Source of the DNA: Pseudomonas sp. UBA4194
GTDB taxonomy: Bacteria; Pseudomonadota; Gammaproteobacteria; Pseudomonadales; Pseudomonadaceae
DNA length: 32,417 bases
Assembly (NCBI RefSeq): GCF_002379585.1
Contig: NZ_DFUE01000059.1
Span: 1-32,417, forward strand
Direction of reading: 5' to 3'
This document shows, piece after piece, positions 7,781 through 16,708 of the stretch. Position 1 is the first letter of the stretch; every line of letters starts with the position of its first letter. The notes beneath the pieces were generated by a model, which saw only the letters and a list, made by a program, of their open reading frames with translations, did no database searches and had not been told where the DNA came from. The translations under genes and the position numbers were made by a program.

Positions 7781-10549
7781 TCATGGGGCAGGGGGGGACG
7801 CAAACGCCTCTTTCACCCGGCTCATGATGCTGCCGCGGTTTTGGGTATTGATCTGCTTCACCTGATCCATGAGGTTCTGCCCGGTGTGGTTGCTGGTCAG
7901 CTCTTTATGCTCATCGGCCAGCTTGCCGAGTTGTTCAGCGGTGTAGACGGCCCCGGCGGCACTCCAGACCTTGGCAGCCACCTTCACTACTGCCTTGCCC
8001 ACGGGATGTGGCATCGCCGCCCCGGCCACTTCCAGACCCGCCGATACGGTCGCGCCGAAACCACCCGCCGTCACGGCCTTGTCCACCAGCAAACCTTTGT
8101 ACTCCTGGGTAGCCGCATGGATCTGCTGCACCCCGTCCTCGGACAACGTGGCCGCCTGCGCTGCGGTTTTACCGGCTTTTACCGTGGCCACGATGCTCTG
8201 CTTGGCACTGTGCGCGACATCCTTGGCAGCTGCGGCGGCCAATGGAGTTTTTGCCAGTTGATTGACGTCGCCCGTCTGGCTGAATTCCGCAAGGTTGCCC
8301 ACCATGCTAGCGCTCTTCACTACCGCCTCGGCGCCGGGTATCTGTCCGTGGGCAACGTGATCCACGGCCTGGAAGCGTCCGGTAACGCTGCTGGCGATCT
8401 GTTGTAGCGGACTGTAGTGTTCTTTGCTCTCATGCACCTTAGCGGTGAAAGCCTCCGCTCGCTGGTCGCCGAATGAAGCGCTCGACTTTGGCACGGATGG
8501 CGGGGCGCTCTCTGCCGGCTGCTGGTTCTTGTGGTACTTGTAGGCCTCGTAGCCCACTCCGCCCGCGCCTATGGCGCCCTTGACCGCTGCCCTCAACATC
8601 AGACCTTGCTCGTCCACCGCCGATACCGGCGAGTTGCGCACCATGGCATAGAGATTCAGCCCATCCACTGCTCCGGCCGGGTCTGCGCTCAGCCAGCGGC
8701 CTGCCCACGGCTGATAATAGCGATAGCCGTAATAGTAGAGCCCCGTGCTGTCACGCTCCTTGCCCGAGTAGCGCACGGTCTTGTAGCTGGCCTCGATCTG
8801 GCTACGGCAGGCCCACACAGCGGTGCTGCCGAAGGGGAAGAACTCTTCCCGGCTGATCACCTCACCGTTGCCACCTATTTCCATGCCGTGACTGCCGAGC
8901 ACATCGCAGTAGCTGTAGCGGATCTGGTCGTTATCGATGCCGTCCGGTCGGTCGGTCGGCCAATGCAGAACCCGAATGCGCTCGCCCAGCTTGATGCAGT
9001 GCAGCAACTGCGCGCCAAGTTCGTGCAACTCCAGGCTTGGCAGATAGCGGGTCACCCCCTGTTCGTGGGTCTTGCGCAAGCGCTGATGCTCGCTGTCATA
9101 GAGGTAACGCTCGCCAGTGCCAGTGCCCGGCAGCACGCACGCCAGATCCTTGCGAGCGTTCCAGCGCAACTGTCGGCCCCCGTCGAGGGCCAGTTGCTGG
9201 CCGGCGGCGTCGAAGTGGCTGTCGACCTGTGCGGGATCCGCGCACAGCGTGGTAAGCACAGCCCGGTTGCTGCGACTGGAGACGGTCAGCTCTGTGGTAT
9301 AGCCACCGTTTGTGGCTGGTGAGCTATGACGAATGCGCAGCAGATTGCCGCCGCTGTCGTACTCGTACTCCCGGTTGTACAGGGTGTAGGCGTTCGAATC
9401 GGCAGGCAGGGGAATCATCGGCGATGGCATCTGGCCGCTTGGCTGGCCCAAGGCAGCCATCTGCCGGCCACTGGCATGAACGAGTTGGGAAAGCGAGTCG
9501 TAGCGGTAATCCTGCTGTGGGGCGATCTTCTGGTTGCGCCAGAACCGCGTCTGTTCGGCATCGTTGCGTACCTGGATTACCAGGCCGACCGGGTCGTGGC
9601 GGTAGTGCAGGTCCTGGAGTATTTTTCCGTCACGAGTACGGACCGTGCTCAGACCTGTCAGCCACTGGCTGTGTGGAGCATAGGTGTAGGAAGTCACAAT
9701 GCCATTCCCGTCGACTGCGCGCAGTTTCTGCCCGCTGGCGTTGTAGGTGGTATCCACGACGATCACCTGTTCGGTGCCGCCGGCCAGGGTCATCCAGCTG
9801 GCTCTGGGCTGCCCGGCCAAATCGTAGGCATGCCGCTGGCGGTGGTCTTTGGCATCTTCCAGGGCGATGATCGAGCCGCAGGCGTCGAGGCTTACCGTGG
9901 TCGTGAACACCGAAGACTCCAGGCCCAGGGGAGTGTGGTCTGCCCAATCGCTGTCACCAGCGCCTTCAAGCAGCTGTCGGCTTTCACTGAGTGTCGAGCC
10001 AAACAGGCTCATGGCATGGACCTGCAGTTTGCCTCCCGTGTCGAAATGCGTCCTGCGCTGACCGGCAAGGTTCAGCCCTTTGGATTCAGTGTCCGGTGCT
10101 GCCCACACACAGCGTTCGCTGACTCTCGCTGGGGCATCCGGGGCGTGTTCGGTGATGTTCAACAGTCGTCCCGGCAGTGGGGCGCTTTCATACGCCTTCA
10201 CCTGCTGCACGCCATGGGCGAGCCACGTGATGGCGTCGTGTCCAAGGCTGTCGTGCAGCCTGATCTGGCGGCCGGCGTCCACGCTCTCGCTGAGCAGCAG
10301 CGTGCCGCTTAGGCTGGTGCGCTGTCTGTAGTTGGCCGCAACGGTGGGATCTTCGCGTTGGGCGGCGTACAGGCGAGGATCGATGCTCTGGGTGAGACGA
10401 CCTTGAGCATCGTGCTGATGGCGGGTGATGCGAGCTTCGGCAGCGCCCGGTTGGCAGCGGTGATAGAGAATCTCGCGAACGACCTGGCCACGGCCGTCAA
10501 TGGCGCGCAGGCAAGGGGTGGCGGTATGCAAGGAGCGGGAGTTGGGCAT
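7781..10549 (-). CDS. RHS-repeat protein, TccC-like, with unknown C-terminal tail
   Basis: This is a 922-residue protein if begun at the Met at 10549 (frame open to 10618; neither start has a clear ribosome site). The N-terminus (LHTATPCLRAIDGRGQVVRE, AEARITRHQHDAQGRL) is that of the TccC subunits of insecticidal Tc toxins, followed by YD/RHS repeats. The conserved core closes with RYSGKERDSTGLYYYGYRY, RWLSADPAGAVDGLNLY and VDEQGL, the self-cleavage region that frees the C-terminal toxin inside the RHS shell. The remaining 272 residues (DNA 7781-8599) are Ala/Lys-rich with no motif I recognise. No TcA or TcB gene and no small immunity gene adjoins. Eukaryote-directed toxin or polymorphic toxin is possible; the activity is unknown. 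Confidence 0.88.
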   Translation of the reverse strand: MPNSRSLHTATPCLRAIDGRGQVVREILYHRCQPGAAEARITRHQHDAQGRLTQSIDPRLYAAQREDPTVAANYRQRTSLSGTLLLSESVDAGRQIRLHDSLGHDAITWLAHGVQQVKAYESAPLPGRLLNITEHAPDAPARVSERCVWAAPDTESKGLNLAGQRRTHFDTGGKLQVHAMSLFGSTLSESRQLLEGAGDSDWADHTPLGLESSVFTTTVSLDACGSIIALEDAKDHRQRHAYDLAGQPRASWMTLAGGTEQVIVVDTTYNASGQKLRAVDGNGIVTSYTYAPHSQWLTGLSTVRTRDGKILQDLHYRHDPVGLVIQVRNDAEQTRFWRNQKIAPQQDYRYDSLSQLVHASGRQMAALGQPSGQMPSPMIPLPADSNAYTLYNREYEYDSGGNLLRIRHSSPATNGGYTTELTVSSRSNRAVLTTLCADPAQVDSHFDAAGQQLALDGGRQLRWNARKDLACVLPGTGTGERYLYDSEHQRLRKTHEQGVTRYLPSLELHELGAQLLHCIKLGERIRVLHWPTDRPDGIDNDQIRYSYCDVLGSHGMEIGGNGEVISREEFFPFGSTAVWACRSQIEASYKTVRYSGKERDSTGLYYYGYRYYQPWAGRWLSADPAGAVDGLNLYAMVRNSPVSAVDEQGLMLRAAVKGAIGAGGVGYEAYKYHKNQQPAESAPPSVPKSSASFGDQRAEAFTAKVHESKEHYSPLQQIASSVTGRFQAVDHVAHGQIPGAEAVVKSASMVGNLAEFSQTGDVNQLAKTPLAAAAAKDVAHSAKQSIVATVKAGKTAAQAATLSEDGVQQIHAATQEYKGLLVDKAVTAGGFGATVSAGLEVAGAAMPHPVGKAVVKVAAKVWSAAGAVYTAEQLGKLADEHKELTSNHTGQNLMDQVKQINTQNRGSIMSRVKEAFASPPAP

Positions 10550-10666
10550 GGCGGGCAGGTCCGATCTACGTAGGGATGCACAGATGTCAGCACGTTGTAC
10601 GGCGCGGCACTGCTTCATGGCACCGGCTGGGCGTGTGGCCGGCGCTTTTTACAGAAAAGGGGGCAT

Positions 10667-10716
10667 TTGACAAAGCGCTGATCGCTGACCATAGTGATCC
10701 CACGCAAACGTTTGCG
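10667..10716 (+). promoter_or_regulatory. rbs promoter with LacI-type operator
   Basis: TTGACA (10667-10672) is followed after 17 bp by CATAGT (10690-10695, 4 of 6 matches to TATAAT). The perfect palindrome CGCAAACGTTTGCG lies at 10703-10716, over the expected start site. The CG-centred form with AAACGTTT is the classic LacI/GalR-family operator and close to RbsR and PurR sites. Since rbsR is in the operon, RbsR repression relieved by ribose is the simplest reading. The rbsB start follows about 52 bp later. Confidence 0.8.
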
Positions 10717-10768
10717 ACCTCTCGTGAATCGCTGCCCGACAATAATCATAAGATCGGAGTATTCCCCT

Positions 10769-11722
10769 ATGAAGCTGCCCTTTGCTGGACGCCTCCTTGC
10801 CGTTTCCCTGATGGCTGCCCTTGGCACCATCGCTCCTTTGCAATTCACTCTCGCCGATGCCCAGAAGCCCAAGGTGGCGCTGGTGATGAAGTCGCTGGCC
10901 AACGAATTCTTCCTGACGATGGAAGACGGCGCCAAGGCTTATCAGATCGAGCACTCCGCCGATTTCGACCTGGTGTCCAACGGCATCAAGGACGAGTCGG
11001 ACACTGCCAACCAGATTCGCATCGTCGAGCAGATGATCGTCGGCAAGGTCGATGCGCTGGTGATTGCCCCAGCCGACTCCAAGGCGCTGGTGCCCGTGCT
11101 CAAGAAAGCCATGGATGCCGGGATCAAGGTGGTCAACATCGATAACCAACTGGACGCCGCTGTCCTCAAGAGCAAAGGCCTGCAGGTGCCGTTCGTGGGC
11201 CCAGACAACCGCAAGGGCGCCAAGCTGGTCGGTGACTACCTGGCCCAGCAACTCAAAGCAGGCGATCAGGTCGGCATCATCGAAGGCGTACCCACCACTA
11301 CCAACGCACAGATGCGCACAGCGGGCTTCAGAGACGCCATGGATGCGGCGCAGATGAAGATCGTCTCGGTGCAGTCCGGTAACTGGGAGATCGACAAGGG
11401 CAACGCAGTGGCGTCGGCCATGCTCAACGAATACCCGGATCTGAAGGCGCTGCTGGCCGGCAACGACAGCATGGCCCTGGGCGCGGTTTCGGCGGTGCGT
11501 GCCGCTGGCAAGGCGGGCAAGGTGCAGGTGGTGGGCTACGACAATATCAACGCCATCAAGCCGATGCTCAAAGACGGGCGTGTACTGGCGACCGCTGACC
11601 AGTTCGCCGCTCGGCAAGCCGTGTTCGGTATCGAAACGGCGCTCAAGTTGATCAAGGGGCAGCCGACCGGCGCCGACGACAAGGGCGTGATCCAGACGCC
11701 GGTCGAACTGGTCAGCAAGTGA
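10769..11722 (+). CDS. rbsB: Ribose ABC transporter, periplasmic binding protein
   Basis: This 317-residue periplasmic binding protein of the RbsB/type I fold delivers D-ribose to RbsAC. A signal peptide covers about residues 1-31 (MKLPFAGRLLAVSLM, cleavage near LADAQ). The mature part starts KPKVALVMKSLANEFF and has the family stretches TANQIRIVEQMI, NIDNQLD and AGNDSMALGAV. The ATG at 10769 has GGAG at 10756-10759; the frame extends to 10694 but that would overlap the operator. It is first in the rbs operon, and a GC hairpin follows its stop, as is common after binding-protein genes made in excess. The fold also binds related sugars, but rbsK and rbsD downstream point to ribose. Confidence 0.95.
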   Translation: MKLPFAGRLLAVSLMAALGTIAPLQFTLADAQKPKVALVMKSLANEFFLTMEDGAKAYQIEHSADFDLVSNGIKDESDTANQIRIVEQMIVGKVDALVIAPADSKALVPVLKKAMDAGIKVVNIDNQLDAAVLKSKGLQVPFVGPDNRKGAKLVGDYLAQQLKAGDQVGIIEGVPTTTNAQMRTAGFRDAMDAAQMKIVSVQSGNWEIDKGNAVASAMLNEYPDLKALLAGNDSMALGAVSAVRAAGKAGKVQVVGYDNINAIKPMLKDGRVLATADQFAARQAVFGIETALKLIKGQPTGADDKGVIQTPVELVSK

Positions 11723-11728
11723 TGGGAT

Positions 11729-11744
11729 GGGGCTGCGTGGCCCC
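11729..11744 (+). other. GC-rich hairpin between rbsB and rbsA
   Basis: GGGGC (11729-11733) and GCCCC (11740-11744) form a perfect 5-bp stem with a 6-nt loop just after the rbsB stop. No T-run follows, so it is not a standard terminator. Hairpins in this position often protect the upstream mRNA from 3' exonucleases and so favour binding-protein synthesis; that role here is inference. Confidence 0.5.
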
Positions 11745-11780
11745 TGCGTACCTTGATCGATCGGCGTACTGGAGAGCGTT

Positions 11781-13325
11781 ATGACCAACAATGTCGTGCT
11801 GTCGGTGACCGGCATCGGCAAGACCTATGCCCAGCCGGTGCTGTGGGATGTCGACCTGCAGCTGCACCGCGGTGAGGTGCTGGCGCTGACGGGCGAGAAT
11901 GGCGCCGGCAAGAGCACCCTGTCCAAGATCATCGGCGGCCTCGAAGCCGCCACCACCGGGCACATGCACTATGAGGGCCAGGCCTGGAGCCCAAGCAGCC
12001 GTACCGCCGCCGAGCAGCGCGGGGTACGCATGGTCATGCAGGAGCTGAACCTGCTGCCGACGCTGACCGTGGCCGAAAATCTGTTCCTCGACAACCTGCC
12101 CAGCCACGGCGGCTGGATCAGCCGCAAACGTCTGCGCGAGGCGGCGATCCAGGCCATGGCCCAGGTCGGGCTGGACGCCATCGACCCCGATACGCTGGTA
12201 GGCGAGCTGGGCATCGGGCATCAGCAAATGGTCGAAATCGCCCGCAACCTGATCGGCGAATGCCAGGTGCTGATTCTCGACGAGCCCACTGCCATGCTGA
12301 CTGCACGGGAAGTGGACATGCTGTTCGAACAGATCACCCGCCTGCGCGCGCGAGGCGTGGCCATCATCTATATCTCCCATCGCCTGGAAGAGCTGGCACA
12401 GGTGGCCCAGCGCATTGCCGTGCTGCGCGATGGCAGGTTGGTGTGCGTGGAGCCCATGGCCCGTTATTCCAGTGAACAACTGGTCAACCTGATGGTGGGC
12501 CGCGAGCTGGGTGAGCGCATCGACCTGGGCGAACGGCGGATCGGTCCGCCGCTGTTCAGGGTCAACGGCATGAGTCGCGGCGACAAGGTCAGGAATGTGT
12601 CATTCGAGGTGCGTCAGGGGGAGATTTTCGGTATCTCCGGCCTGATCGGGGCAGGGCGTACGGAACTGCTGCGGCTGATCTTCGGTGCCGACAACCGCGA
12701 CGCGGGCACGGTAGCCATCGGTCTACCGCCGCAACCGGTCAGTATCGGTTCGCCCGCCGATGCGGTCAGGCACGGCATTGCCCTGATCACCGAGGACCGC
12801 AAGGGCGAAGGCCTGCTGCTGTCGCAATCGATCAGCGCCAACATCGCCCTGGGCAATATGCCGGCAATCGCCACCGGCGGTGTGGTGCGCGGGGCCGCCG
12901 AGCTGGCCCTGGCCCAGCGTCAGATCGATGCCATGCGCATTCGCAGTTCCAGTGCCGCGCAAAGCGTCGGCGAGCTGTCTGGCGGCAATCAGCAGAAAGT
13001 GGTGATCGGTCGCTGGCTGGAACGCGACTGCCAGGTGCTGCTGTTCGACGAGCCCACGCGGGGTATCGACGTCGGTGCCAAGTTCGACATCTACGCCCTG
13101 CTCGGCGAACTGACCCGCCAGGGCAAGGCTCTGGTGGTGGTCTCCAGTGACCTGCGCGAACTGATGCTGATCTGTGATCGCATCGCGGTGCTGTCCGCCG
13201 GGCGCCTGATCGACACCTTCGACCGCGAACACTGGAGCCAGGATCAACTGCTGGCGGCCGCGTTCGCCGGTTACCAGAAACGCGACGCGCTGGTCGCTGA
13301 AACCGCACCAAGGATATCGGCATGA
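11781..13325 (+). CDS. rbsA: Ribose ABC transporter, ATP-binding protein
   Basis: This 514-residue fused double ATPase energises ribose uptake at the cytoplasmic face. The first domain has Walker A GENGAGKST (38-46), a relaxed signature (LGIGHQQMVEIAR) and Walker B LILDEPTAML. The second has a degenerate Walker A (GLIGAGRTEL), an intact signature SGGNQQKV and LLFDEPTRGIDVG. One full and one degenerate site is normal for sugar ATPases of the RbsA/AraG/MglA type. GGAG at 11771-11774 precedes the ATG by six bases. The stop overlaps the rbsC start in ATGA, which indicates translational coupling. Confidence 0.96.
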   Translation: MTNNVVLSVTGIGKTYAQPVLWDVDLQLHRGEVLALTGENGAGKSTLSKIIGGLEAATTGHMHYEGQAWSPSSRTAAEQRGVRMVMQELNLLPTLTVAENLFLDNLPSHGGWISRKRLREAAIQAMAQVGLDAIDPDTLVGELGIGHQQMVEIARNLIGECQVLILDEPTAMLTAREVDMLFEQITRLRARGVAIIYISHRLEELAQVAQRIAVLRDGRLVCVEPMARYSSEQLVNLMVGRELGERIDLGERRIGPPLFRVNGMSRGDKVRNVSFEVRQGEIFGISGLIGAGRTELLRLIFGADNRDAGTVAIGLPPQPVSIGSPADAVRHGIALITEDRKGEGLLLSQSISANIALGNMPAIATGGVVRGAAELALAQRQIDAMRIRSSSAAQSVGELSGGNQQKVVIGRWLERDCQVLLFDEPTRGIDVGAKFDIYALLGELTRQGKALVVVSSDLRELMLICDRIAVLSAGRLIDTFDREHWSQDQLLAAAFAGYQKRDALVAETAPRISA

Positions 13326-14314
13326 AAACCACTTCAATCCCCGACGCACCAGTGGCCGTCAAGCGCGGCGGTACCTACCTGGGCCTGGGCACTTACCTGG
13401 GGCTTGCCGGCGCGCTGCTGGCCATGATCGTGCTGTTCTCGCTGCTCAGCAGTCATTTCCTTTCGTACAGCACGTTCAGCACCATCGCCAACCAGATTCC
13501 CGATCTGATGGTGCTGGCGGTGGGCATGACCCTGGTGTTGATCATCGGCGGCATCGATCTGTCGGTCGGCTCGGTGCTGGCACTGGCCGCTTCGGCCGTC
13601 AGCGTGGCCATTCTGGGCTGGGGCTGGAGCGTCTTCCCCGCTGCGCTGCTGGGCATGGCCTGTGCGGCGCTGGCGGGCACCCTTACCGGTTTGATCACCG
13701 TGGCCTGGCGCATCCCCTCGTTCATCGTTTCCCTGGGGGTGCTGGAGATGGCCCGCGGCGTGGCCTACCAGATGACTGATTCACGCACCGCCTACATCGG
13801 TGATGCCTTCGCTTGGCTGTCCGACCCGATCGCCTTCGGCATCGCGCCGTCGTTCATCATCGCGCTATTGGTGATCGTCGTCGCCCAGCTGGTGCTGACC
13901 CGTACGGTGTTCGGCCGCTACCTGATCGGCATCGGCACCAACGAGGAGGCCGTGCGCCTGGCCGGGATCAATCCCAAACCCTACAAGGTGCTGGTGTTCT
14001 CGCTGATGGGGATGCTGGCAGGGCTCGCGGCGCTGTTCCAGATTTCTCGACTCGAAGCGGCCGATCCCAACGCGGGCGCCGGATTGGAGCTGCAGGTGAT
14101 CGCGGCAGTGGTGATTGGCGGCACCAGCCTGATGGGTGGACGCGGATCGGTGATCAGCACTTTCTTCGGCGTGCTGATCATTTCGGTGCTGGCGGCGGGG
14201 CTGGCGCAAATCGGCGCGAGCGAGCCTACCAAGCGCATCATCACCGGCGCGGTGATTGTCATCGCGGTGGTGCTGGACACCTACCGCAGTCAACGCGCGC
14301 GTAAACGGGGCTAG
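13322..14314 (+). CDS. rbsC: Ribose ABC transporter, permease
   Basis: This 330-residue inner-membrane permease of the BPD_transp_2 family has 8-10 hydrophobic helices. It forms the ribose channel, probably as a homodimer with RbsA. Typical stretches are LAVGMTLVLIIGGIDLSVGS, NEEAVRLAGINP (the cytoplasmic loop that contacts the ATPase) and AAVVIGGTSLMGGRGS. It starts within the rbsA stop (ATGA, 13322-13325) and ends two bases before rbsR. The family call is firm; ribose specificity comes from the operon. Confidence 0.96.
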   Translation: MKTTSIPDAPVAVKRGGTYLGLGTYLGLAGALLAMIVLFSLLSSHFLSYSTFSTIANQIPDLMVLAVGMTLVLIIGGIDLSVGSVLALAASAVSVAILGWGWSVFPAALLGMACAALAGTLTGLITVAWRIPSFIVSLGVLEMARGVAYQMTDSRTAYIGDAFAWLSDPIAFGIAPSFIIALLVIVVAQLVLTRTVFGRYLIGIGTNEEAVRLAGINPKPYKVLVFSLMGMLAGLAALFQISRLEAADPNAGAGLELQVIAAVVIGGTSLMGGRGSVISTFFGVLIISVLAAGLAQIGASEPTKRIITGAVIVIAVVLDTYRSQRARKRG

Positions 14315-14316
14315 GC

Positions 14317-15342
14317 ATGGCAACGATCAAGGATGTGGCAGCACTGGCGGGGATCTCCTACACCACGGTGTCCCATGTGGTGAACAACAGTCGCCCGGTC
14401 AGCCCGCAGGTGCGGCACAAGGTCGAGTTGGCCATCGCCGAACTCAACTACGTGCCCAGTGCGGTCGCCCGCTCGCTGAAGGCGCAAAGCACTGCCACCA
14501 TCGGCCTGCTGGTGCCCAATAGCGTCAACCCCTACTTTGCCGAATTGGCCCGGGGCATCGAAGATTACTGCGAACGCAATGGCTACTGCGTGATTCTGTG
14601 CAATTCCGATGACGACCCGGTCAAGCAGCGTAATTATCTGCGTGTGCTGCTGGAGAAGCGCATCGATGGCCTAGTGGTTGCGTCGGTAGGAGGCGAGGGG
14701 GCCTTGATCGAATCGCTGTCGGCCGTACGCACGCCGATGGTCATCGTCGACCGAGGGCTGCAAGGTGTGGCCGCAGATCTGGTGTGCATCGACCATGAGC
14801 AGGGCGGCTATCTGGCCACGCGCCATTTGCTGGAGCTGGGGCATCGGGATATCGCCTGTATCAATGGCCCTGCCCAGACCAGCGTGGCGCGCATGCGGCT
14901 GGCGGGGTATCGGCGAGCCTTGCGTGAATATGGCATCGAGGCACCCCCCGAGCGGGTCGTCGACAGCGACTTCACCAGCCCAGGCGGTTATCAGGCGGCG
15001 GCATCATTGCTCGACGGCACCCGGCCCAGCGCGATCTTTGCAGCCAACGACATGATCGGCATGGGTGTGCTGCGTGCCGCAGCGGAGCGGGGGATCAAGG
15101 TGCCCAGTGAACTTTCGGTCATAGGGTTCGACGACATTCAGCTCAGCCGCTACGTGTACCCGGCCCTGACCACCGTAGGGCAGTGCATTGGCCAGCTCGG
15201 CGAGATGGCCGCAGAACGGCTGCTGGCGCGTATCGCCGGCAGTCTTACCGGCCAGGCCACCCAGCAGGTGGTGGCGCCGCGGATCGTGACTCGAGAATCC
15301 ACCGCGCCCCGGGCGAACGATCTATTCAACGACTACCGCTGA
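14317..15342 (+). CDS. rbsR: LacI-family ribose operon repressor
   Basis: This 341-residue LacI/GalR-type regulator has an N-terminal helix-turn-helix (IKDVAALAGISYTTVSHVVN, residues 3-22) and hinge helix (YVPSAVARSLKAQ). A periplasmic-binding-protein-like sensor domain follows (IGLLVPNSVNPYFAELARG, ... FAANDMIGMGVLRAA, ... VIGFDDI). It probably binds the CGCAAACGTTTGCG palindrome at 10703-10716 and lets go when ribose or a ribose phosphate is present. The gene is inside the operon, two bases after rbsC, so the repressor would control its own synthesis. The name is inferred from context; purine-type effectors are not excluded by sequence alone. Confidence 0.93.
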   Translation: MATIKDVAALAGISYTTVSHVVNNSRPVSPQVRHKVELAIAELNYVPSAVARSLKAQSTATIGLLVPNSVNPYFAELARGIEDYCERNGYCVILCNSDDDPVKQRNYLRVLLEKRIDGLVVASVGGEGALIESLSAVRTPMVIVDRGLQGVAADLVCIDHEQGGYLATRHLLELGHRDIACINGPAQTSVARMRLAGYRRALREYGIEAPPERVVDSDFTSPGGYQAAASLLDGTRPSAIFAANDMIGMGVLRAAAERGIKVPSELSVIGFDDIQLSRYVYPALTTVGQCIGQLGEMAAERLLARIAGSLTGQATQQVVAPRIVTRESTAPRANDLFNDYR

Positions 15343-15354
15343 GAGTTTCTGAAC

Positions 15355-16272
15355 ATGCAAGCACGAGTGCTGGTGATTGGCAGTTTGAACATGGACCTGG
15401 TCGCACGTGCCGAGCGCTTGCCCCGGGCAGGAGAAACCCTGCCGGGCGAGTCCTTCACCACGGTACCCGGCGGCAAAGGCGCCAACCAGGCAGTGGCGGC
15501 GGCTCGTCTGGGCGCTCAAGTGGCGATGATCGGCTGCGTCGGTGATGACGCTTATGGCGCGCAACTACGCCAGGGGCTGGAAGCCGATGCCATCGATTGT
15601 CAGGGCATCGGGGTGGCGGCGGGTGTGCCCAGCGGGGTGGCGATGATTGTGGTCGATGATCATAGCCAGAACGCGATCGTGATCATCGCTGGCGGTAACG
15701 GACGGTTGAGCACGACCGATGTGGAGCGTTTCGACCACTTGCTGCAACAGGCCGAAGTGGTGGTGTGTCAGTTGGAAATCCCCTATCCGGTGGTGGAACA
15801 TGCGCTGTCGCGGGCGCATCAGCTGGGCAGGACGGTCATCCTCAATCCCGCTCCCGTCACGGCGCCTCTGCCGCCGCACTGGTATGCCTGGATCGACTAT
15901 CTGATTCCCAATGAGAGCGAAGCCCAGGCGTTGACGGGTGTCAGCGTGAGCGGCCCGGCCAGCGCTGGCGAGGCGGCGTCGCGCCTGCTCGAGGCTGGGG
16001 TGGGCAAGGTCATTGTCACCTTGGGCGAGCAGGGCGTGCTCCTGGCCGGTAATGCCGGCGTTGAGCACTTCCCTGGCAGGGTGGTGCGGGCCGTGGACAC
16101 CACGGCGGCAGGCGATACCTTCGTCGGTGGCTTCGCCGCTGCGCTGGCACGAGGGCAGGACCAACGCCAGGCCATTGCGCTGGGCCAGGCCGCCGCCGCC
16201 CTGTCGGTCACCCGTGCCGGGGCACAACCGTCCATTCCCACCTACGCCGAAGTGTCGGAGCAACCCGCATGA
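15355..16272 (+). CDS. rbsK: Ribokinase
   Basis: This 305-residue PfkB-family kinase converts D-ribose plus ATP to ribose 5-phosphate for the pentose phosphate pathway and nucleotide synthesis. The N-terminal sugar site includes GSLNMDLV and GGKGANQAVAAARLG (GGKGAN at 39-44). The catalytic signature VDTTAAGDTFVGG places the base at D254, matching D255 of E. coli ribokinase. The monovalent-cation and nucleotide regions (NPAPV, NESEAQALTG, VTLGEQGVLL) are intact. It starts 12 bases after rbsR and overlaps rbsD by ATGA, so translation is likely coupled. Confidence 0.96.
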   Translation: MQARVLVIGSLNMDLVARAERLPRAGETLPGESFTTVPGGKGANQAVAAARLGAQVAMIGCVGDDAYGAQLRQGLEADAIDCQGIGVAAGVPSGVAMIVVDDHSQNAIVIIAGGNGRLSTTDVERFDHLLQQAEVVVCQLEIPYPVVEHALSRAHQLGRTVILNPAPVTAPLPPHWYAWIDYLIPNESEAQALTGVSVSGPASAGEAASRLLEAGVGKVIVTLGEQGVLLAGNAGVEHFPGRVVRAVDTTAAGDTFVGGFAAALARGQDQRQAIALGQAAAALSVTRAGAQPSIPTYAEVSEQPA

Positions 16273-16673
16273 AAAAGACGCCGCTGCTGAATATTGCGCT
16301 GTCACGCCTGGTCGCTTCTTTGGGCCACGGCGATATTGTGGTCATCGGTGACGCTGGCCTGCCGGTACCGCCTGGTGTCGCGTTGATCGATCTTGCCCTG
16401 ACCCATGGCGTGCCCGATTTTGCCAGCACGCTGAATGTCCTGCTCAGCGAGATGCAGGTGCAAAGCCATGTGCTTGCCGAAGAGTTGCTGCTGCAGCCCT
16501 CACCGGGTTTGAGTGAAGTGCAGCGTTTGCATGGAGAGGGCGCCCTTGGCACCCGCCAGCTCACCAGCCATGCGCAGTTCAAGGAGCTCAGCGCTCAGGC
16601 GCGGGCCATCATTCGCACTGGTGAGTGCCGCCCCTACAGCAACATCGCGTTGCTAGCGGGGGTGACGTTCTAG
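16269..16673 (+). CDS. rbsD: D-ribose pyranase
   Basis: This 134-residue RbsD/FucU-family mutarotase interconverts pyranose and furanose forms of ribose so that ribokinase receives its substrate. The catalytic pair corresponds to E. coli RbsD: H20 in GHGD and D28 in GDAGLPVP. The C-terminal IIRTGECRPYSNIALLAGV is the usual substrate-binding end. It starts inside the rbsK stop (ATGA). It is cytosolic, probably a homodecameric ring as in Bacillus (family knowledge). Confidence 0.95.
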   Translation: MKKTPLLNIALSRLVASLGHGDIVVIGDAGLPVPPGVALIDLALTHGVPDFASTLNVLLSEMQVQSHVLAEELLLQPSPGLSEVQRLHGEGALGTRQLTSHAQFKELSAQARAIIRTGECRPYSNIALLAGVTF

Positions 16674-16708
16674 CTGTTCCATTATTTGACCGCGCACAAG
16701 GAGTGCTT

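Noticed and set aside
9326..10312. 328-codon + strand open frame opposite the RHS gene
   Set aside because: Shadow of the RHS repeats; the - strand product has a full conserved RHS core.
10703..10716. PurR box as the main explanation of the rbs palindrome
   Set aside because: The core matches, but an RbsR gene is in the operon and Pseudomonas is not known to me to use an E. coli-type PurR; kept only as possible cross-talk.
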